Numbered from the stretch's first letter, positions 10,759 to 21,170 are shown. The stretch: 64,000 bases of DNA from Providencia alcalifaciens (GCF_915403165.1 NZ_OU659204.1:744001-808000), one strand, 5' to 3'. Numbers and translations: made by a program. Notes: generated from the letters alone by a model not told the origin.

Positions 10759-13700
10759 ATGGCAAAACGTACAGATATTAAAAGCATTCTGATCCTCGGT
10801 GCGGGCCCGATTGTTATCGGTCAGGCGTGTGAGTTTGACTACTCAGGTGCACAGGCATGTAAAGCACTGAGAGAAGAAGGTTACCGCGTTATTCTGGTGA
10901 ACTCGAACCCAGCGACTATCATGACTGACCCTGAAATGGCGGATGCAACCTATATAGAGCCAATTCACTGGGAAGTGGTACGTAAAATCATTGAAAAAGA
11001 GCGCCCAGATGCGGTATTACCAACTATGGGTGGACAAACAGCCCTAAACTGTGCGCTGGAACTTGAGCGTAAAGGTGTACTGGCTGAGTTTGGCGTGACC
11101 ATGATTGGTGCGACTGCGGACGCAATTGATAAAGCAGAAGACCGTCAACGCTTTGATAAAGCGATGAAAAAAATCGGTTTAGGTACTGCGCGTTCAGGTA
11201 TTGCCCACACAATGGAAGAAGCTTATGCCGTCGCTGACGATGTGGGCTTCCCATGTATCATTCGTCCATCCTTCACCATGGGTGGTTCAGGTGGCGGTAT
11301 TGCGTATAACCGCGAAGAATTTGAAGAGATCTGTACTCGTGGTTTAGATTTATCCCCAACTAACGAACTGTTAATCGATGAGTCGTTAATTGGTTGGAAA
11401 GAGTACGAAATGGAAGTGGTGCGTGATAAGAAAGATAACTGCATTATCGTCTGCTCCATCGAAAACTTCGACGCAATGGGAATTCACACCGGTGACTCCA
11501 TCACCGTCGCACCTGCGCAAACACTGACTGATAAAGAATACCAAATCATGCGTGATGCTTCGATGGCAGTACTGCGTGAAATCGGTGTTGAAACAGGCGG
11601 TTCTAACGTTCAGTTCGCGGTTAACCCGAAAGATGGCCGCTTAATCGTTATCGAGATGAACCCACGAGTTTCTCGTTCATCCGCACTCGCTTCAAAAGCA
11701 ACGGGCTTCCCAATTGCTAAAATCGCAGCCAAATTAGCAGTCGGTTACACCCTCGATGAGCTGATGAATGACATCACTGGCGGTCGTACCCCTGCGTCAT
11801 TTGAACCCTCTATCGACTACGTTGTGACCAAAATTCCTCGCTTTAACTTCGAAAAATTCGCAGGAAGCAATGACCGTCTGACTACCCAAATGAAATCTGT
11901 GGGTGAAGTGATGGCCATCGGTCGTACATTCCAAGAATCTATGCAAAAAGCGCTGCGTGGTCTGGAAGTAGGCGCAACAGGCTTCGACCCGAAAGTGAGC
12001 CAGGACGACCCTGAATCGTTAACGCGCATTCGTCGCGAACTGAAAGATGCGGGCTCTGACCGTATTTGGTACATCGCTGATGCATTCCGCGCAGGCTTAT
12101 CGGTCGATGGTATTTTTAACCTGACTAATATCGACCGCTGGTTCTTAGTGCAAATTGAAGAGCTGGTGCGTTTAGAAAACGAAGTGGCAGAGTTAGGTAT
12201 TAATGGTCTGACTAAAGATTTCCTACGCCAACTGAAGCGCAAAGGTTTTGCGGATGCGCGTCTGGCAAGTTTAGTGGGCGTGTCTGAAGCGGAATTACGT
12301 AAATTACGCCAAGGTTATGATTTACATCCAGTTTATAAGCGTGTAGATACCTGTGCGGCTGAATTTGCCACAGATACCGCGTATATGTATTCCACTTATG
12401 AAGAAGAGTGTGAATCTAACCCGAATAGTGACAAGCCAAAAATCATGGTGTTAGGCGGTGGTCCAAACCGTATCGGTCAAGGTATCGAATTCGACTACTG
12501 CTGCGTACACGCCTCATTAGCGCTGCGTGAAGATGGTTACGAAACCATCATGGTGAACTGTAACCCAGAAACAGTTTCTACCGACTACGACACGTCAGAC
12601 CGCTTATATTTTGAATCGGTCACATTGGAAGATGTACTAGAAATCGTCCGCATCGAGCAGCCACAAGGCGTGATTGTCCAGTATGGCGGACAAACACCTC
12701 TGAAACTCGCGCGTGCGCTGGAAGCGGCGGGAGTTCCTATCATTGGCACTAGCCCAGATGCAATCGACCGTGCAGAAGACCGTGAGCGTTTCCAACAAGC
12801 TGTTAACCGCTTAAACCTGAAACAGCCACAAAATGCGACAGTGGCAACCATTGAACAGGCCGTTGAAAAAGCCGCGGGCATCGGTTACCCGCTGGTGGTT
12901 CGCCCGTCTTATGTCCTAGGTGGCCGTGCAATGGAAATCGTCTATGACGAAGTTGACCTGCGTCGTTACTTCCAAAATGCAGTGAGCGTTTCTAACGATG
13001 CGCCAGTCTTACTCGACCGTTTCCTTGATGATGCGATTGAAGTTGATGTGGATGCAATCTGCGACGGTGAAATGGTGCTGATTGGCGGAATTATGGAGCA
13101 CATTGAGCAGGCGGGTGTTCACTCCGGTGACTCAGCATGTTCTCTGCCAGCTTACACGTTAAGCCAAGAAATTCAGGATGTGATGCGTGAACAAGTGCGT
13201 AATCTCGCCTTTGAATTACGTGTTCGCGGCTTGATGAACGTACAGTTCGCTGTGAAGAACAACGAAGTTTACTTGATTGAAGTGAACCCGCGCGCAGCAA
13301 GAACGGTGCCATTTGTTTCTAAAGCAACAGGTGTACCACTAGCGAAAGTCGCGGCGCGTGTTATGGCTGGCCAAACACTGACTCAACAAGGCGTTACTGA
13401 AGAAGTTATTCCGCCTTACTACTCAGTCAAAGAAGTGGTTCTGCCATTCAACAAGTTCCAAGGTGTTGACCCAATCCTCGGGCCAGAAATGCGCTCAACG
13501 GGTGAAGTGATGGGGGTTGGCCGCACATTTGCTGAAGCATTTGCTAAAGCGATGTTAGGCAGCAACTCAACCATGAAGAAATCCGGTCGCGCACTGCTGT
13601 CTGTTCGTGAAGGCGATAAAACGAAAGTTGTTGATTTAGCGGCGAAACTGCTGAAACACGGTTTTGAGTTAGACGCGACTCACGGAACGGCGATTGTCCT

Positions 13701-13980
13701 GGGTGAAGCGGGTATCAACCCACGTTTAGTGAACAAGGTTCACGAAGGTCGTCCACACATTCAAGACCGTATTAAGAATGGTGAGTACAACTACATCGTG
13801 AATACAACGGCAGGTCGTCAAGCGATTGAAGATTCAAAACTCATTCGTGGCAGCGCACTGCGTTACAAAGTTCACTATGATACAACCCTCAACGGTGGCT
13901 TTGCGACGGCGTTATCTCTGAGCGCAGACCCAACCGATAAAGTGATTTCTGTTCAAGAAATGCACGCATTAATTAAATAA
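10759..13980 (+). CDS. carB: Carbamoyl-phosphate synthase, large subunit
   Basis: Subunit of 1073 residues, the E. coli length. It has two homologous ATP-grasp halves (carboxyphosphate about 1-400, carbamate phosphorylation about 550-930), an oligomerisation domain between them and an allosteric MGS-like C-terminus. Duplicated motifs are visible, for example [17 protein letters not shown] near the start and [16 protein letters not shown] near residue 565, plus FTMGGSGGG and YVLGGRAM phosphate loops. It is cotranscribed with carA and ends at a strong terminator. Confidence 0.98.
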   Translation: MAKRTDIKSILILGAGPIVIGQACEFDYSGAQACKALREEGYRVILVNSNPATIMTDPEMADATYIEPIHWEVVRKIIEKERPDAVLPTMGGQTALNCALELERKGVLAEFGVTMIGATADAIDKAEDRQRFDKAMKKIGLGTARSGIAHTMEEAYAVADDVGFPCIIRPSFTMGGSGGGIAYNREEFEEICTRGLDLSPTNELLIDESLIGWKEYEMEVVRDKKDNCIIVCSIENFDAMGIHTGDSITVAPAQTLTDKEYQIMRDASMAVLREIGVETGGSNVQFAVNPKDGRLIVIEMNPRVSRSSALASKATGFPIAKIAAKLAVGYTLDELMNDITGGRTPASFEPSIDYVVTKIPRFNFEKFAGSNDRLTTQMKSVGEVMAIGRTFQESMQKALRGLEVGATGFDPKVSQDDPESLTRIRRELKDAGSDRIWYIADAFRAGLSVDGIFNLTNIDRWFLVQIEELVRLENEVAELGINGLTKDFLRQLKRKGFADARLASLVGVSEAELRKLRQGYDLHPVYKRVDTCAAEFATDTAYMYSTYEEECESNPNSDKPKIMVLGGGPNRIGQGIEFDYCCVHASLALREDGYETIMVNCNPETVSTDYDTSDRLYFESVTLEDVLEIVRIEQPQGVIVQYGGQTPLKLARALEAAGVPIIGTSPDAIDRAEDRERFQQAVNRLNLKQPQNATVATIEQAVEKAAGIGYPLVVRPSYVLGGRAMEIVYDEVDLRRYFQNAVSVSNDAPVLLDRFLDDAIEVDVDAICDGEMVLIGGIMEHIEQAGVHSGDSACSLPAYTLSQEIQDVMREQVRNLAFELRVRGLMNVQFAVKNNEVYLIEVNPRAARTVPFVSKATGVPLAKVAARVMAGQTLTQQGVTEEVIPPYYSVKEVVLPFNKFQGVDPILGPEMRSTGEVMGVGRTFAEAFAKAMLGSNSTMKKSGRALLSVREGDKTKVVDLAAKLLKHGFELDATHGTAIVLGEAGINPRLVNKVHEGRPHIQDRIKNGEYNYIVNTTAGRQAIEDSKLIRGSALRYKVHYDTTLNGGFATALSLSADPTDKVISVQEMHALIK

Positions 13981-14000
13981 TCATTGATTCGATGATTATT

Positions 14001-14036
14001 AACCCCAGTGGCGTTATCGCCTCTGGGGTTTTTTTA
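14001..14036 (+). terminator. Terminator of carAB
   Basis: AACCCCAG (14001-14008) pairs with CTGGGGTT (14023-14030), with an inner GGCG/CGCC extension, followed by a T-run. Confidence 0.9.
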
Positions 14037-14092
14037 TGGGTAGCGAAAAGTGGAATAAATTAAAATAAATGGAAAATAGTGCACAATAGTGA

Positions 14093-14123
14093 TTGACCCT
14101 CACGTAACGTGAGGCACTAACCT
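14093..14123 (+). promoter_or_regulatory. MerR-type promoter with dyad operator
   Basis: TTGACC (14093-14098) and TAACCT (14118-14123) are separated by 19 bases, the over-long spacer typical of MerR-activated promoters. The spacer holds the dyad CCTCACGT-A-ACGTGAGG (14098-14114). It lies 23 bases before the regulator gene, so autoregulation is likely. Confidence 0.85.
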
Positions 14124-14146
14124 GCATTTCAGGACAGGAGGCGCAG

Positions 14147-15175
14147 ATGCTATTTCAAGTGGGTGAGATTGCAGAGAAAACAGGATTAACCATTCGTACC
14201 CTTCACCATTATGAAGAGATTGGTTTATTACTGCCGACTGCCAGAACCGATGCAGGTTATCGACTCTATAATATGCAATGTATTGAACGTTTGACGCAAA
14301 TTCAGATGCTGCGTCAGGTGGGAGTCAAACTGAAAGACATCGGTGAGTTACTTAATGGTCACAGTGGCGATATCTCTCTTTTGTTGCAAGAGCGTATTAG
14401 TCTGTTAACCGAGCAGATGAAGCAGATAGAAAAACTGCGTTCACGCCTCGAGCGGTTACAGCAGCAAATGCAGCAGGGAGATAATCCCACTCAGGCTGAT
14501 TGGTTTTCATTATTGGAGATGATGTCGATGTTTGATAAATATTTTACCCCTCAAGAACTTGAGCAATTGCCGCTATACACGGCGAACACATTGAAAAACC
14601 AAGAGTGGCAGCAGCGGGTCGCTACAGTAAAATCGTTAATGGAAAAAAGTGAATCACCGCAATCGGCCGAAGTACAAGCTGTCGCGGTTGAGTGGATGAC
14701 TGCCTTGGAAAGAGATACGGGCGGAAACCCAGATTTCTTTGCGCGTTTAAATCAAATTCACTTAACCGACAATGAGCTAATGTTCTCGACAGGGATCACT
14801 GAAGCGATGATTGACTTTGTAGCTCGGAGCTTTAGTGAGTACCAACTGTCGCGTTTTGAACCTCATTTAACCGCAGAGCAATTTGCTTTTGTTAGCCAGC
14901 ATTACTTTGAATCAGGCAAAGTGTGGCCTGAATTTATTTCAGGAATTTATAATGCATTGAAAGCGGGGGATGCGCCAGATTCGCCTAATGTGCAGAAGTT
15001 GGCGGGGATGTGGTTAACCATGTTTAACCAATTTACTGGGGGCGATCCGCTATTGCAGGAAAAAATCTGCACGATTTACCGCGAAGATCCGGTGATTTCT
15101 CAAGGAACTTGGATGACGCCAGAAATTGGGCAGTATCTGTTTTCTGCCATTAGTTTCTTATTGGCGAAGCAATAA
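14147..15175 (+). CDS. MerR-family regulator with two TipAS-like domains
   Basis: 342 residues. Residues 1-70 form a MerR winged helix-turn-helix (VGEIAEKTGLTIRTLHHYEE, then the wing and YRLY). Residues about 75-115 are a coiled-coil dimerisation helix rich in Leu and Gln. The rest looks like two successive helical TipAS ligand-binding domains: about 135-230 (DKYFTPQELEQL ... TGGNPDFFARL) and about 240-335 (EPHLTAEQFAFV ... FTGGDPLLQEKI). TipAS domains in TipA, Mta and relatives bind antibiotics or hydrophobic compounds. CAGGAGG lies 7 bases before ATG. The cognate operator is at 14098-14114. No efflux gene lies beside it, so the target is unclear. Confidence 0.85.
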   Translation: MLFQVGEIAEKTGLTIRTLHHYEEIGLLLPTARTDAGYRLYNMQCIERLTQIQMLRQVGVKLKDIGELLNGHSGDISLLLQERISLLTEQMKQIEKLRSRLERLQQQMQQGDNPTQADWFSLLEMMSMFDKYFTPQELEQLPLYTANTLKNQEWQQRVATVKSLMEKSESPQSAEVQAVAVEWMTALERDTGGNPDFFARLNQIHLTDNELMFSTGITEAMIDFVARSFSEYQLSRFEPHLTAEQFAFVSQHYFESGKVWPEFISGIYNALKAGDAPDSPNVQKLAGMWLTMFNQFTGGDPLLQEKICTIYREDPVISQGTWMTPEIGQYLFSAISFLLAKQ

Positions 15176-15206
15176 CAGCGTAAGTTAGCAATCCATTCCT
15201 GATATC

Positions 15207-15238
15207 AAAGTCGCGACAGAATATGCCGCGACTTTTTT
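15207..15238 (+). terminator. Terminator after the MerR-TipAS gene
   Basis: AAAGTCGCG (15207-15215) pairs with CGCGACTTT (15227-15235) around an 11-base loop, followed by more T residues. Confidence 0.8.
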
Positions 15239-15258
15239 GTTTTAGTCGAGTTAGTAGA

Positions 15259-16158
15259 CTAAAAATGGACGGTTTGGATACCGATTGTTGCGGCTTGTCC
15301 ACCCACACAAACTCGACTGACAGCTTGATCTTGATGAGAGATTTCCACTTGAATTTGCGAGGAGCATTCCATTGCTCGCCCTTGCTCTAACAGAAAATGG
15401 GTTTCTGTGGGGAAGATATGCTTCACTAGATAACAACCAAGAGCACCGCTTGAGCTACCAGTTGCAGACTCTTCATTAATTCCGTAGAGCGGAGCAAAAT
15501 TTCGGCAATGAGCAGTAAAAGAAGATGACTGGCTTAACTCAAAAACATGAAAACCAATCGAATCAAACTCACGGCTCAGTTGCGCGATAGCATCATAATT
15601 AGGTTTTAAATTATCTAATTGATTGGGTTGCACGGGGACTAAAATATCAGGTAATCCAGTGGAGATAATTTCAATGGGTAAGCCTGTTTCCGTGATTGCC
15701 TCGGTTGGGATACCTAATGCTGCGGCGACGACATTTACATCAGGCCCTTGGCGGGTAACGGGAAGAGTTTGTTGCATAATGACCCCATCAGCACTGACCG
15801 TAACATTTAAAATACCTGCTTTGGTTTTTTGGGAGTAAGTGCCAGCGCCCAATTGATTCAGTGAAAATAAGGTAAAAAAGGCAGCCAATGTCGCGTGCCC
15901 ACAAAAGTCGACTTCACTTTCAGGAGTGAAAAAATCCACTTTAAAATCTGTTTCTTCACCCGCGCTTTCTCCGGTATAGACAAATGCCGTTTCGGAAAAT
16001 CCCACTTGGCGAGCAATCGCAATTTTTTGTGCATCACTGAGTTTCGGGGGATTGAGTACGACTCCGGCAGGGTTTCCGCCTGTGTTATTTCGAGTAAATG
16101 AATTTACAAGGTGAACGTTAAGTGTGTGTTCATCTGTAGGTATTGCTGTGTTTTGCAT
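15259..16158 (-). CDS. PhzF-family isomerase-like protein
   Basis: 299 residues with the two-half diaminopimelate-epimerase fold of the PhzF/YddE family. The N-terminal signature VNSFTRNNTGGNPAGVV, the catalytic glutamate in FSETAFV, and VDFCGHATLAA are present; the second half has EESATGSSSGALGCYLV. Known members isomerise or act on small carboxylic acids (PhzF in phenazine synthesis). No phenazine genes are nearby, so the substrate is unknown. The frame is open from 16257, but ATG 16158 is preferred: GGAG lies 6 bases before it and the family length is about 260-300. Confidence 0.87.
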   Translation of the reverse strand: MQNTAIPTDEHTLNVHLVNSFTRNNTGGNPAGVVLNPPKLSDAQKIAIARQVGFSETAFVYTGESAGEETDFKVDFFTPESEVDFCGHATLAAFFTLFSLNQLGAGTYSQKTKAGILNVTVSADGVIMQQTLPVTRQGPDVNVVAAALGIPTEAITETGLPIEIISTGLPDILVPVQPNQLDNLKPNYDAIAQLSREFDSIGFHVFELSQSSSFTAHCRNFAPLYGINEESATGSSSGALGCYLVKHIFPTETHFLLEQGRAMECSSQIQVEISHQDQAVSRVCVGGQAATIGIQTVHF

Positions 16159-16299
16159 AGTGACTCCAAGGTAATTAAGCGCTTTTTTATTATTTATGGG
16201 GATGAAAGGGGCGCATATTGAGAGGTAGATGTGGGTTTTGTAGCGGCGACCAAGCACTGAAACTTGTGTTGGTCGCGTGAGATGATTTAGGCGTGCAAT

Positions 16300-16974
16300 T
16301 TAGCTTTCTTTACTACCTTTCAGGGCTTTACGGTGTTTCCAGTAGACAATAATGGAACCAATCAAACCACTGACCAACAGCACAACAGGGATGATCATCA
16401 GTGCGGTGATTACGACTTGCTCATGCTCTTTAACGAAAGGGATTTGGTTAACGGCATAGCCCAAAGTCACAATAATACCGACCCACAATAACCCGCTAAG
16501 CCAGTTGAATAACTGGAAACGGCGATGGCTTAAATCGGATAATCCCGCTAACAATGGAAGTAATGTTCTCACGAATGCCAGAAAGCGCCCGATCAATAAT
16601 GCATACAAACCTTGTCGGTTAAACATATCATTGGCTTTTTTATGATATTCCTCAGGGAGTTGAGAAAGCCAGCGTTTAACTATCTTAGTTTCGCTTAACC
16701 AGCGCCCTTGAATAAATCCAAGCCAGCAGCCTAAACTTGCGGCGGTCGCCAACAGTAATATTGTGGGGACAAAGTGCAGAACGCCTTTGGCAATTAACGC
16801 GCCAGAAAGCAGTAAAAGGGTATCACCCGGTAAAAATGCAGCGGGGAGAACGCCATTTTCTAATACAATTACCACAAAGAGTACGGTGTAAATCACCCAG
16901 AGAACTTCTGGGTTGGAGAGCTTCATAAAATCGTGGTGCCAAAGTGCCAGTACGATTTCGCGTATGACTTCCAT
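16300..16974 (-). CDS. yghB: DedA-family inner membrane protein YghB
   Basis: 224 residues, polytopic. It carries the DedA signatures [20 protein letters not shown] and [16 protein letters not shown]. It resembles E. coli YghB closely, including the metC-yghB neighbourhood. DedA proteins are thought to help maintain membrane lipid distribution and proton-motive force; E. coli yghB yqjA mutants have cell-division and envelope defects. Conserved membrane-embedded Glu39 (in ENGVLP) and the Arg residues of the second motif are present. It lies 137 bases downstream of metC on the same strand. Confidence 0.92.
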   Translation of the reverse strand: MEVIREIVLALWHHDFMKLSNPEVLWVIYTVLFVVIVLENGVLPAAFLPGDTLLLLSGALIAKGVLHFVPTILLLATAASLGCWLGFIQGRWLSETKIVKRWLSQLPEEYHKKANDMFNRQGLYALLIGRFLAFVRTLLPLLAGLSDLSHRRFQLFNWLSGLLWVGIIVTLGYAVNQIPFVKEHEQVVITALMIIPVVLLVSGLIGSIIVYWKHRKALKGSKES

Positions 16975-17111
16975 AATCGTTCCTGTGTCTGCATAAAGCG
17001 AATCATTGGGCTCTATATTACAGGAAAAATTTCAGCCTAGTTTGATTTGTTTGGGTAATTATCTAAAAGGCAGCGATTAACTGCCTAATAGTAAGGAAGA
17101 AATATTGATGT

Positions 17112-18296
17112 TTAAATACGTGAGAAAGCGCGTTGTAAATCATCAATGAGATCTTGCGGATGCTCTAAGCCGACATGTAGACGGAAAAATGACCCGTTTT
17201 CAGGCTGATAATCGTATTGGCGCATACTGAGTAAATCTTCGGTTTGATAACCAAGAATCAGTGATTCAAACCCGCCCCATGAATACCCCATTTTAAAATG
17301 GCTAAAGTGGTCGAGAAAATCACTAAACTGTTTAGGGGATAACCGCGAATTTAATTGAAATGAAAACAAACCGTTACAGCCGCTAAAGTCCCGTTTAAAG
17401 AATTCATGCCCAGGGTGGCTTGGGAGTGCAGGGTGAAAAACACGCGCAACCGCAGGGTGCTCTGCTAACCAGTTTGCGACGGTTAAACTGTTCACTTCAT
17501 GCTGCTTGAGACGGGTTGGTAGGGTGTGAAGTCCTCTACCTGCCATGTAAACAGTATCAGGATCGGCAGTTTGCCCCAATAAATATGAATTTTCTCGCAA
17601 AGTTTCGATGCAGCGTTGGTTGGCAACAGCGACCCCTAACATGCCATCCGAATGACCATTAATGTACTTTGTCGCGGATTGAATGGAGACATCCACATCA
17701 AATAGAAGAGGTTTGAGTAATACGCCCGCAGCCCATGTATTATCGATCATGATAATGATTTCAGGGGATTTTTGACGAATGGCTTTTACGATAGCGGGCA
17801 GGTCATGGACTTCCATGGTGATAGAACCCGGAGACTCTAAAAAGACAATTTTGGTATTTGGGCGAATTAAATTGGTAATTTTTGCGCCAATTAATGGGGA
17901 GAAATAACTAGTTTCAACATTCAACTTAGTGAGGATTTTGTCGCAGAAGTTTTGTGTCGGATCATAGGCAGACCCGGTGACCAGAATATGATCCCCCGCG
18001 CTGATAAACGACATAATGGCATTGGTGATTGCTGCTGCACCTGAAGGATAAAGAACACAGCCAGCACCACATTCCAACTCAGTCATCGCTTCTTGGAAAG
18101 CAAAATGGGTCTGTGTACCTCGGCGACCATACATTAATACGCCATTCGCACGATTACGCACTGCGTGCTTTTTATCTTCTACCGAATCAAAAATCACGGA
18201 AGAGGTGCGTTGAATGACAGGGTTTACCCCTTTTTGAGTGAATTTAGGGTTTCTACCAAGATGTACTAACTGGGTTTCGGGTCTAATGTTTGCCAT
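17112..18296 (-). CDS. metC: Cystathionine beta-lyase
   Basis: PLP-dependent Cys/Met metabolism enzyme of 394 residues that cleaves cystathionine to homocysteine, pyruvate and ammonia in methionine synthesis. The PLP lysine is in the motif [18 protein letters not shown]. Upstream are [15 protein letters not shown] and the aspartate in [13 protein letters not shown]. The length matches E. coli MetC (395). AAGGGA lies upstream of ATG 18296. Divergent from exbB and beside yghB, as in E. coli. I did not find a convincing MetJ box in the 361-base gap. Confidence 0.96.
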   Translation of the reverse strand: MANIRPETQLVHLGRNPKFTQKGVNPVIQRTSSVIFDSVEDKKHAVRNRANGVLMYGRRGTQTHFAFQEAMTELECGAGCVLYPSGAAAITNAIMSFISAGDHILVTGSAYDPTQNFCDKILTKLNVETSYFSPLIGAKITNLIRPNTKIVFLESPGSITMEVHDLPAIVKAIRQKSPEIIIMIDNTWAAGVLLKPLLFDVDVSIQSATKYINGHSDGMLGVAVANQRCIETLRENSYLLGQTADPDTVYMAGRGLHTLPTRLKQHEVNSLTVANWLAEHPAVARVFHPALPSHPGHEFFKRDFSGCNGLFSFQLNSRLSPKQFSDFLDHFSHFKMGYSWGGFESLILGYQTEDLLSMRQYDYQPENGSFFRLHVGLEHPQDLIDDLQRAFSRI

Positions 18297-18487
18297 TGGG
18301 CTATCCCTTATTTACCGATAGAAAATCAAATAATTGGCTAAGTTATCACCTGACGTTAAATGATTTTGGTTGTCCAAGGCAAGAACAAAAGTCGCTAGCT
18401 GAATTTTCTTCACTATAAAAAGAAAAATTATGATGAGGCGGTTTTTGCTATCAATCATAATGCAGATAGATTGAAAAAATTGCGAAT

Positions 18488-18506
18488 ACTAATGATAATT
18501 ACTATC
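18488..18506 (+). promoter_or_regulatory. Fur box upstream of exbBD
   Basis: ACTAATGATAATTACTATC matches the 19-base Fur consensus GATAATGATAATCATTATC at 15 positions. It lies 152 bases before exbB in the 361-base gap between metC and exbB. Iron repression of exbBD by Fur is known in E. coli. Confidence 0.8.
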
Positions 18507-18657
18507 AATTCGTGGTGTGTTTGATATTATCTGACATCTTGACGAAAAGAGATGAATACGTGAATCAAATTTCGCTTTTAATGGTTAGTCGATGAATGGC
18601 ACAATCATCGATATAAATTTTTTTATACAACACAAATAAGAGAGTAAAGGCCAACTG

Positions 18658-19632
18658 ATGCGTAAATTAACAGCTTCTATTCTATTGGCGATCGGCTTAA
18701 TGGGCACGGCATCCGCAGAAACAACACCCGCTGTCACTCCTACTACTACACCAGTAGCTAATCAAGGTTCAACGGCAGCCCCTGCAAATACACCTTCCAC
18801 AACGGAAGTGACTGCTACTCAAGCAACGACAATTCCAGCAACTACAACTCCAGCAACTACAACTCCAGCAACTACATCGGAATCTGTCGTGACAAACACG
18901 GTAGTGACTGAAAATATTGAGATTGCGGCTGACAGTCATGGTGGCGGTTTTGATCAGGATTTATCGGTTTGGGGTATGTACCAAAACGCAGATGTTGTTG
19001 TAAAAATAGTGATGATTGGTCTGTTACTCGCATCTGTGATTACATGGGCGCTATTCTTATCCAAAGGTAGTGAGATTTTAATTGCACGTCGTCGTTTAAA
19101 AGATGAAGCAAAAGCAATTGCAGAAGTAAAATCTCTTGATGAAGCGGTATCTATCGCGGAAGGCTTTAAAGCGGGCAGTATTACGCGCATGTTATTAGCT
19201 GAAGCGACAACCGAAAGAGCACTTTCGGCAAACAGCCAAGATCTTGCTGGTATTAAAGACCGTACCGGTTTCCGTTTAGAAAGAGCAGTTGCAGCAATCA
19301 GTCGTTATATGGGACGTGGAAATGGTTATTTAGCAACTATTGGTGCGATTTCTCCATTTGTCGGTCTATTCGGTACCGTGTGGGGGATCATGAACAGCTT
19401 CATTGGTATTGCTCACTCACAAACCACAAACTTAGCCGTTGTTGCTCCAGGGATCGCTGAAGCGTTGCTGGCGACGGCAATTGGTCTTATCGCCGCTATT
19501 CCTGCAGTGGTTATCTACAATATTTTTGCCCGTATGATCAACAACTATCGTGGTCAAGTGGGTGATGTTGCTGCACAAGCAGCGTTGTTACTGGGGCGCG
19601 ACCTCGATCTGGCAAACAGCAAAGCAAGGTAA
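18658..19632 (+). CDS. exbB: TonB-system energiser ExbB with long N-terminal extension
   Basis: 324 residues. Inner-membrane proton-channel subunit that, with ExbD, energises TonB for uptake of iron-siderophores and vitamin B12. The conserved core starts near residue 100 (DLSVWGMYQNADVVVKIVMI) and contains three membrane helices and the GAISPFVGLFGTVWGIM motif. Before it lie a signal peptide (MRKLTASILLAIGLMGTASA) and about 75 Thr/Pro/Ala-rich residues with PATTT repeats encoded by a 15-bp tandem repeat. E. coli ExbB is only about 244 residues, but longer forms with a cleavable signal occur in other genera. exbD follows 5 bases after the stop. A Fur box lies upstream. Confidence 0.95.
   Translation: MRKLTASILLAIGLMGTASAETTPAVTPTTTPVANQGSTAAPANTPSTTEVTATQATTIPATTTPATTTPATTSESVVTNTVVTENIEIAADSHGGGFDQDLSVWGMYQNADVVVKIVMIGLLLASVITWALFLSKGSEILIARRRLKDEAKAIAEVKSLDEAVSIAEGFKAGSITRMLLAEATTERALSANSQDLAGIKDRTGFRLERAVAAISRYMGRGNGYLATIGAISPFVGLFGTVWGIMNSFIGIAHSQTTNLAVVAPGIAEALLATAIGLIAAIPAVVIYNIFARMINNYRGQVGDVAAQAALLLGRDLDLANSKAR
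18835..18876 (+). repeat. 15-bp tandem repeat inside exbB
   Basis: CCAGCAACTACAACT (18835-18849) is repeated at 18850-18864 and again for 12 bases at 18865-18876. It encodes PATTT units in the periplasmic N-terminal extension. In-frame slippage could change its length without disrupting the gene. Confidence 0.85.
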
Positions 19633-19637
19633 TTATT

Positions 19638-20069
19638 ATGGCAATGCGCTTAGGTGACGAACAAGACGATAGCGGTGAAATGCATGAGATCAACGTAACA
19701 CCGTTTATCGATGTTATGTTGGTTCTGCTGATTATCTTTATGGTTGCAGCGCCACTGGCTACCGTTGATATTAAAGTCGACTTACCTGCTTCCACTGCGA
19801 AGCCTCAGCCTCGACCAGAAAAGCCAGTATTCTTAACTGTGAAATCAGATAATCAGCTGTTTATCGGCGAACAAGCGGTCAGTAAAGAACAATTAGGTTC
19901 AACTCTTGATCAAGCGACAAACACCAATAAAGAAACCACAATTTTCTTCCAAGCGGATAAAAGTGTGGATTATGAAACGATGATGGATGTAATGAATGCG
20001 TTGCGTCAATCGGGATATCTTAAAATTGGTTTAGTTGGAATGGAAGCAACAGCGGCTAACGCTAACTAG
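19638..20069 (+). CDS. exbD: TonB-system energiser ExbD
   Basis: 143-residue partner of ExbB with a short cytoplasmic N-terminus, one membrane helix (about 22-43) bearing the essential Asp25 (INVTPFIDVMLVLLIIFMV), and a periplasmic domain ending in the DYETMMDVMNALRQSGY motif. Length and sequence are typical. It is in an operon with exbB (5-base spacing). A terminator with a 15-bp stem follows. Confidence 0.97.
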   Translation: MAMRLGDEQDDSGEMHEINVTPFIDVMLVLLIIFMVAAPLATVDIKVDLPASTAKPQPRPEKPVFLTVKSDNQLFIGEQAVSKEQLGSTLDQATNTNKETTIFFQADKSVDYETMMDVMNALRQSGYLKIGLVGMEATAANAN

Positions 20070-20088
20070 CTAAGTTGTTTCACGTAAT

Positions 20089-20158
20089 AATGCGTTTTAT
20101 CTCTGTATCGCGGGTGATATTTTTACGTTGATGCTTTGAGATAAAACGCATTTTTTTA
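20089..20158 (+). terminator. Long-loop terminator of exbBD
   Basis: AATGCGTTTTATCTC (20089-20103) and GAGATAAAACGCATT (20138-20152) are perfect inverted repeats separated by 34 bases, and the right arm runs into a T-tract. Confidence 0.75.
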
Positions 20159-20817
20159 TGCTTATCAATTTTCATTCATCGTATCTTTTGCATATTTTTG
20201 CAACATTTCTGATAAAAAAGTGCTTTCTCTTTATAGCTGCACAAATAAAAGGTTTAATTTTATTCGGAATTTCTTCTGATTTTATTTAGGTTAGGGTGAT
20301 TTTAAATTTTGCTTACATAAAATCACTTTCAAAAAAAGACTTGATAAGGTTAATTGAAAATAAACCATCCATATTGTGAGGGATTATTCATATACAGAGT
20401 AATTTCATTGAATACTCCAATTAGGAGTATCTATTTTGGGGGATTTGGTGTGGGTTACCATGGAACTTGCTGATTATTAGAATAATCATCAATAAATGCG
20501 AAATCATCGTTCAAAATAACAGCAGGTTTAACCTGTTAGATGATACTCAAACAAAAAGAGAGAACAATAAAAATTATTAATACATTTAATTCTAATTGAA
20601 ATGATAAAAAAAGTGAGTAAATAAGCTGAATGATTTTATTAATATAAGTGTTATTAATAAAATTATTTTAAATGTACCTGAATAATGAAATATAAATATG
20701 TAATTAGTGTTATAAATGCCAAGTTGATGCTTTGTTGGTGGTTTTAAGTCTAATTTATTGTTATCTATTATGTTTTCCGTTTCATGATAACAATCCTTAA
20801 ATAAAATAAAAAAACAC
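20159..20817. other. AT-rich gap after exbBD with no recognisable gene
   Basis: About 660 bases, very AT-rich. I see no credible coding frame. Two small dyads stand out: ATACTCC-AATTA-GGAGTAT (20412-20430) and AGCAGGTTTAACCTGTT (about 20521-20537). Both could be protein-binding sites or hairpins; nothing ties them to a known regulator. Confidence 0.5.
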
Positions 20818-21170
20818 TTGCGCAACATTTCACGAGCGCTATAATGCAGCCAATAACATTTAGAAATACTTTTTAATAACTTTTCATCTCGAGTTTTTTA
20901 TTTTTCAATTTACTAATGCTAGGGAATAAATAAAGTACTAATTGATGTTTGATTAGGCTTTATATTAAAAATAAATATAATCAATCATACTCGAGTGTAC
21001 GATGTTTAGTTGTTAGATGTAAGTTCGGATGTTATTACTGAAGTCAAATGGGCTGACTTTAGACGACACACAGCAAAATGATGTAATAAAAATATTTCAT
21101 ATTATACTCCTCTATAAATAAGATAAGACTATATTTCCATACGCCATCATTACGATGGCGTTTTTTTGTA
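20818..21170 (+). ncRNA. Candidate small transcript (promoter to terminator, no known gene)
   Basis: TTGCGC (20818-20823), a 16-base spacer and TATAAT (20840-20845) form a strong sigma70-like promoter. About 300 bases on, ACGCCATC-ATTAC-GATGGCGT (21141-21161) followed by a T-run is a strong intrinsic terminator. No annotated gene precedes that terminator, because exbBD has its own. The transcript would contain a 30-codon frame (21029-21121, MLLLKSNGLTL onward) with only a weak ribosome binding site. It could be a small RNA, a short-peptide mRNA or a decayed gene. I do not recognise it. Confidence 0.35.
21141..21167 (+). terminator. Orphan intrinsic terminator
   Basis: Perfect 8-bp stem ACGCCATC/GATGGCGT with loop ATTAC, followed by T6. 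It is 260 bases before yedE and more than 1 kb after exbD. Confidence 0.85.

Noticed and set aside
11817..12242. 141-codon minus-strand frame
   Set aside because: Shadow of carB; the Arg/Ser-rich product is typical of an antisense reading.
18297..18400. Possible MetJ operator before metC
   Set aside because: No tandem AGACGTCT-like boxes could be recognised; only a single weak GACGT-containing stretch is present.
20592..20828. 78-codon minus-strand frame in the AT-rich gap
   Set aside because: Composition is only AT-driven Phe/Ile/Leu/Asn/Lys, with no ribosome binding site and no recognisable motif. It also overlaps the plus-strand promoter candidate.
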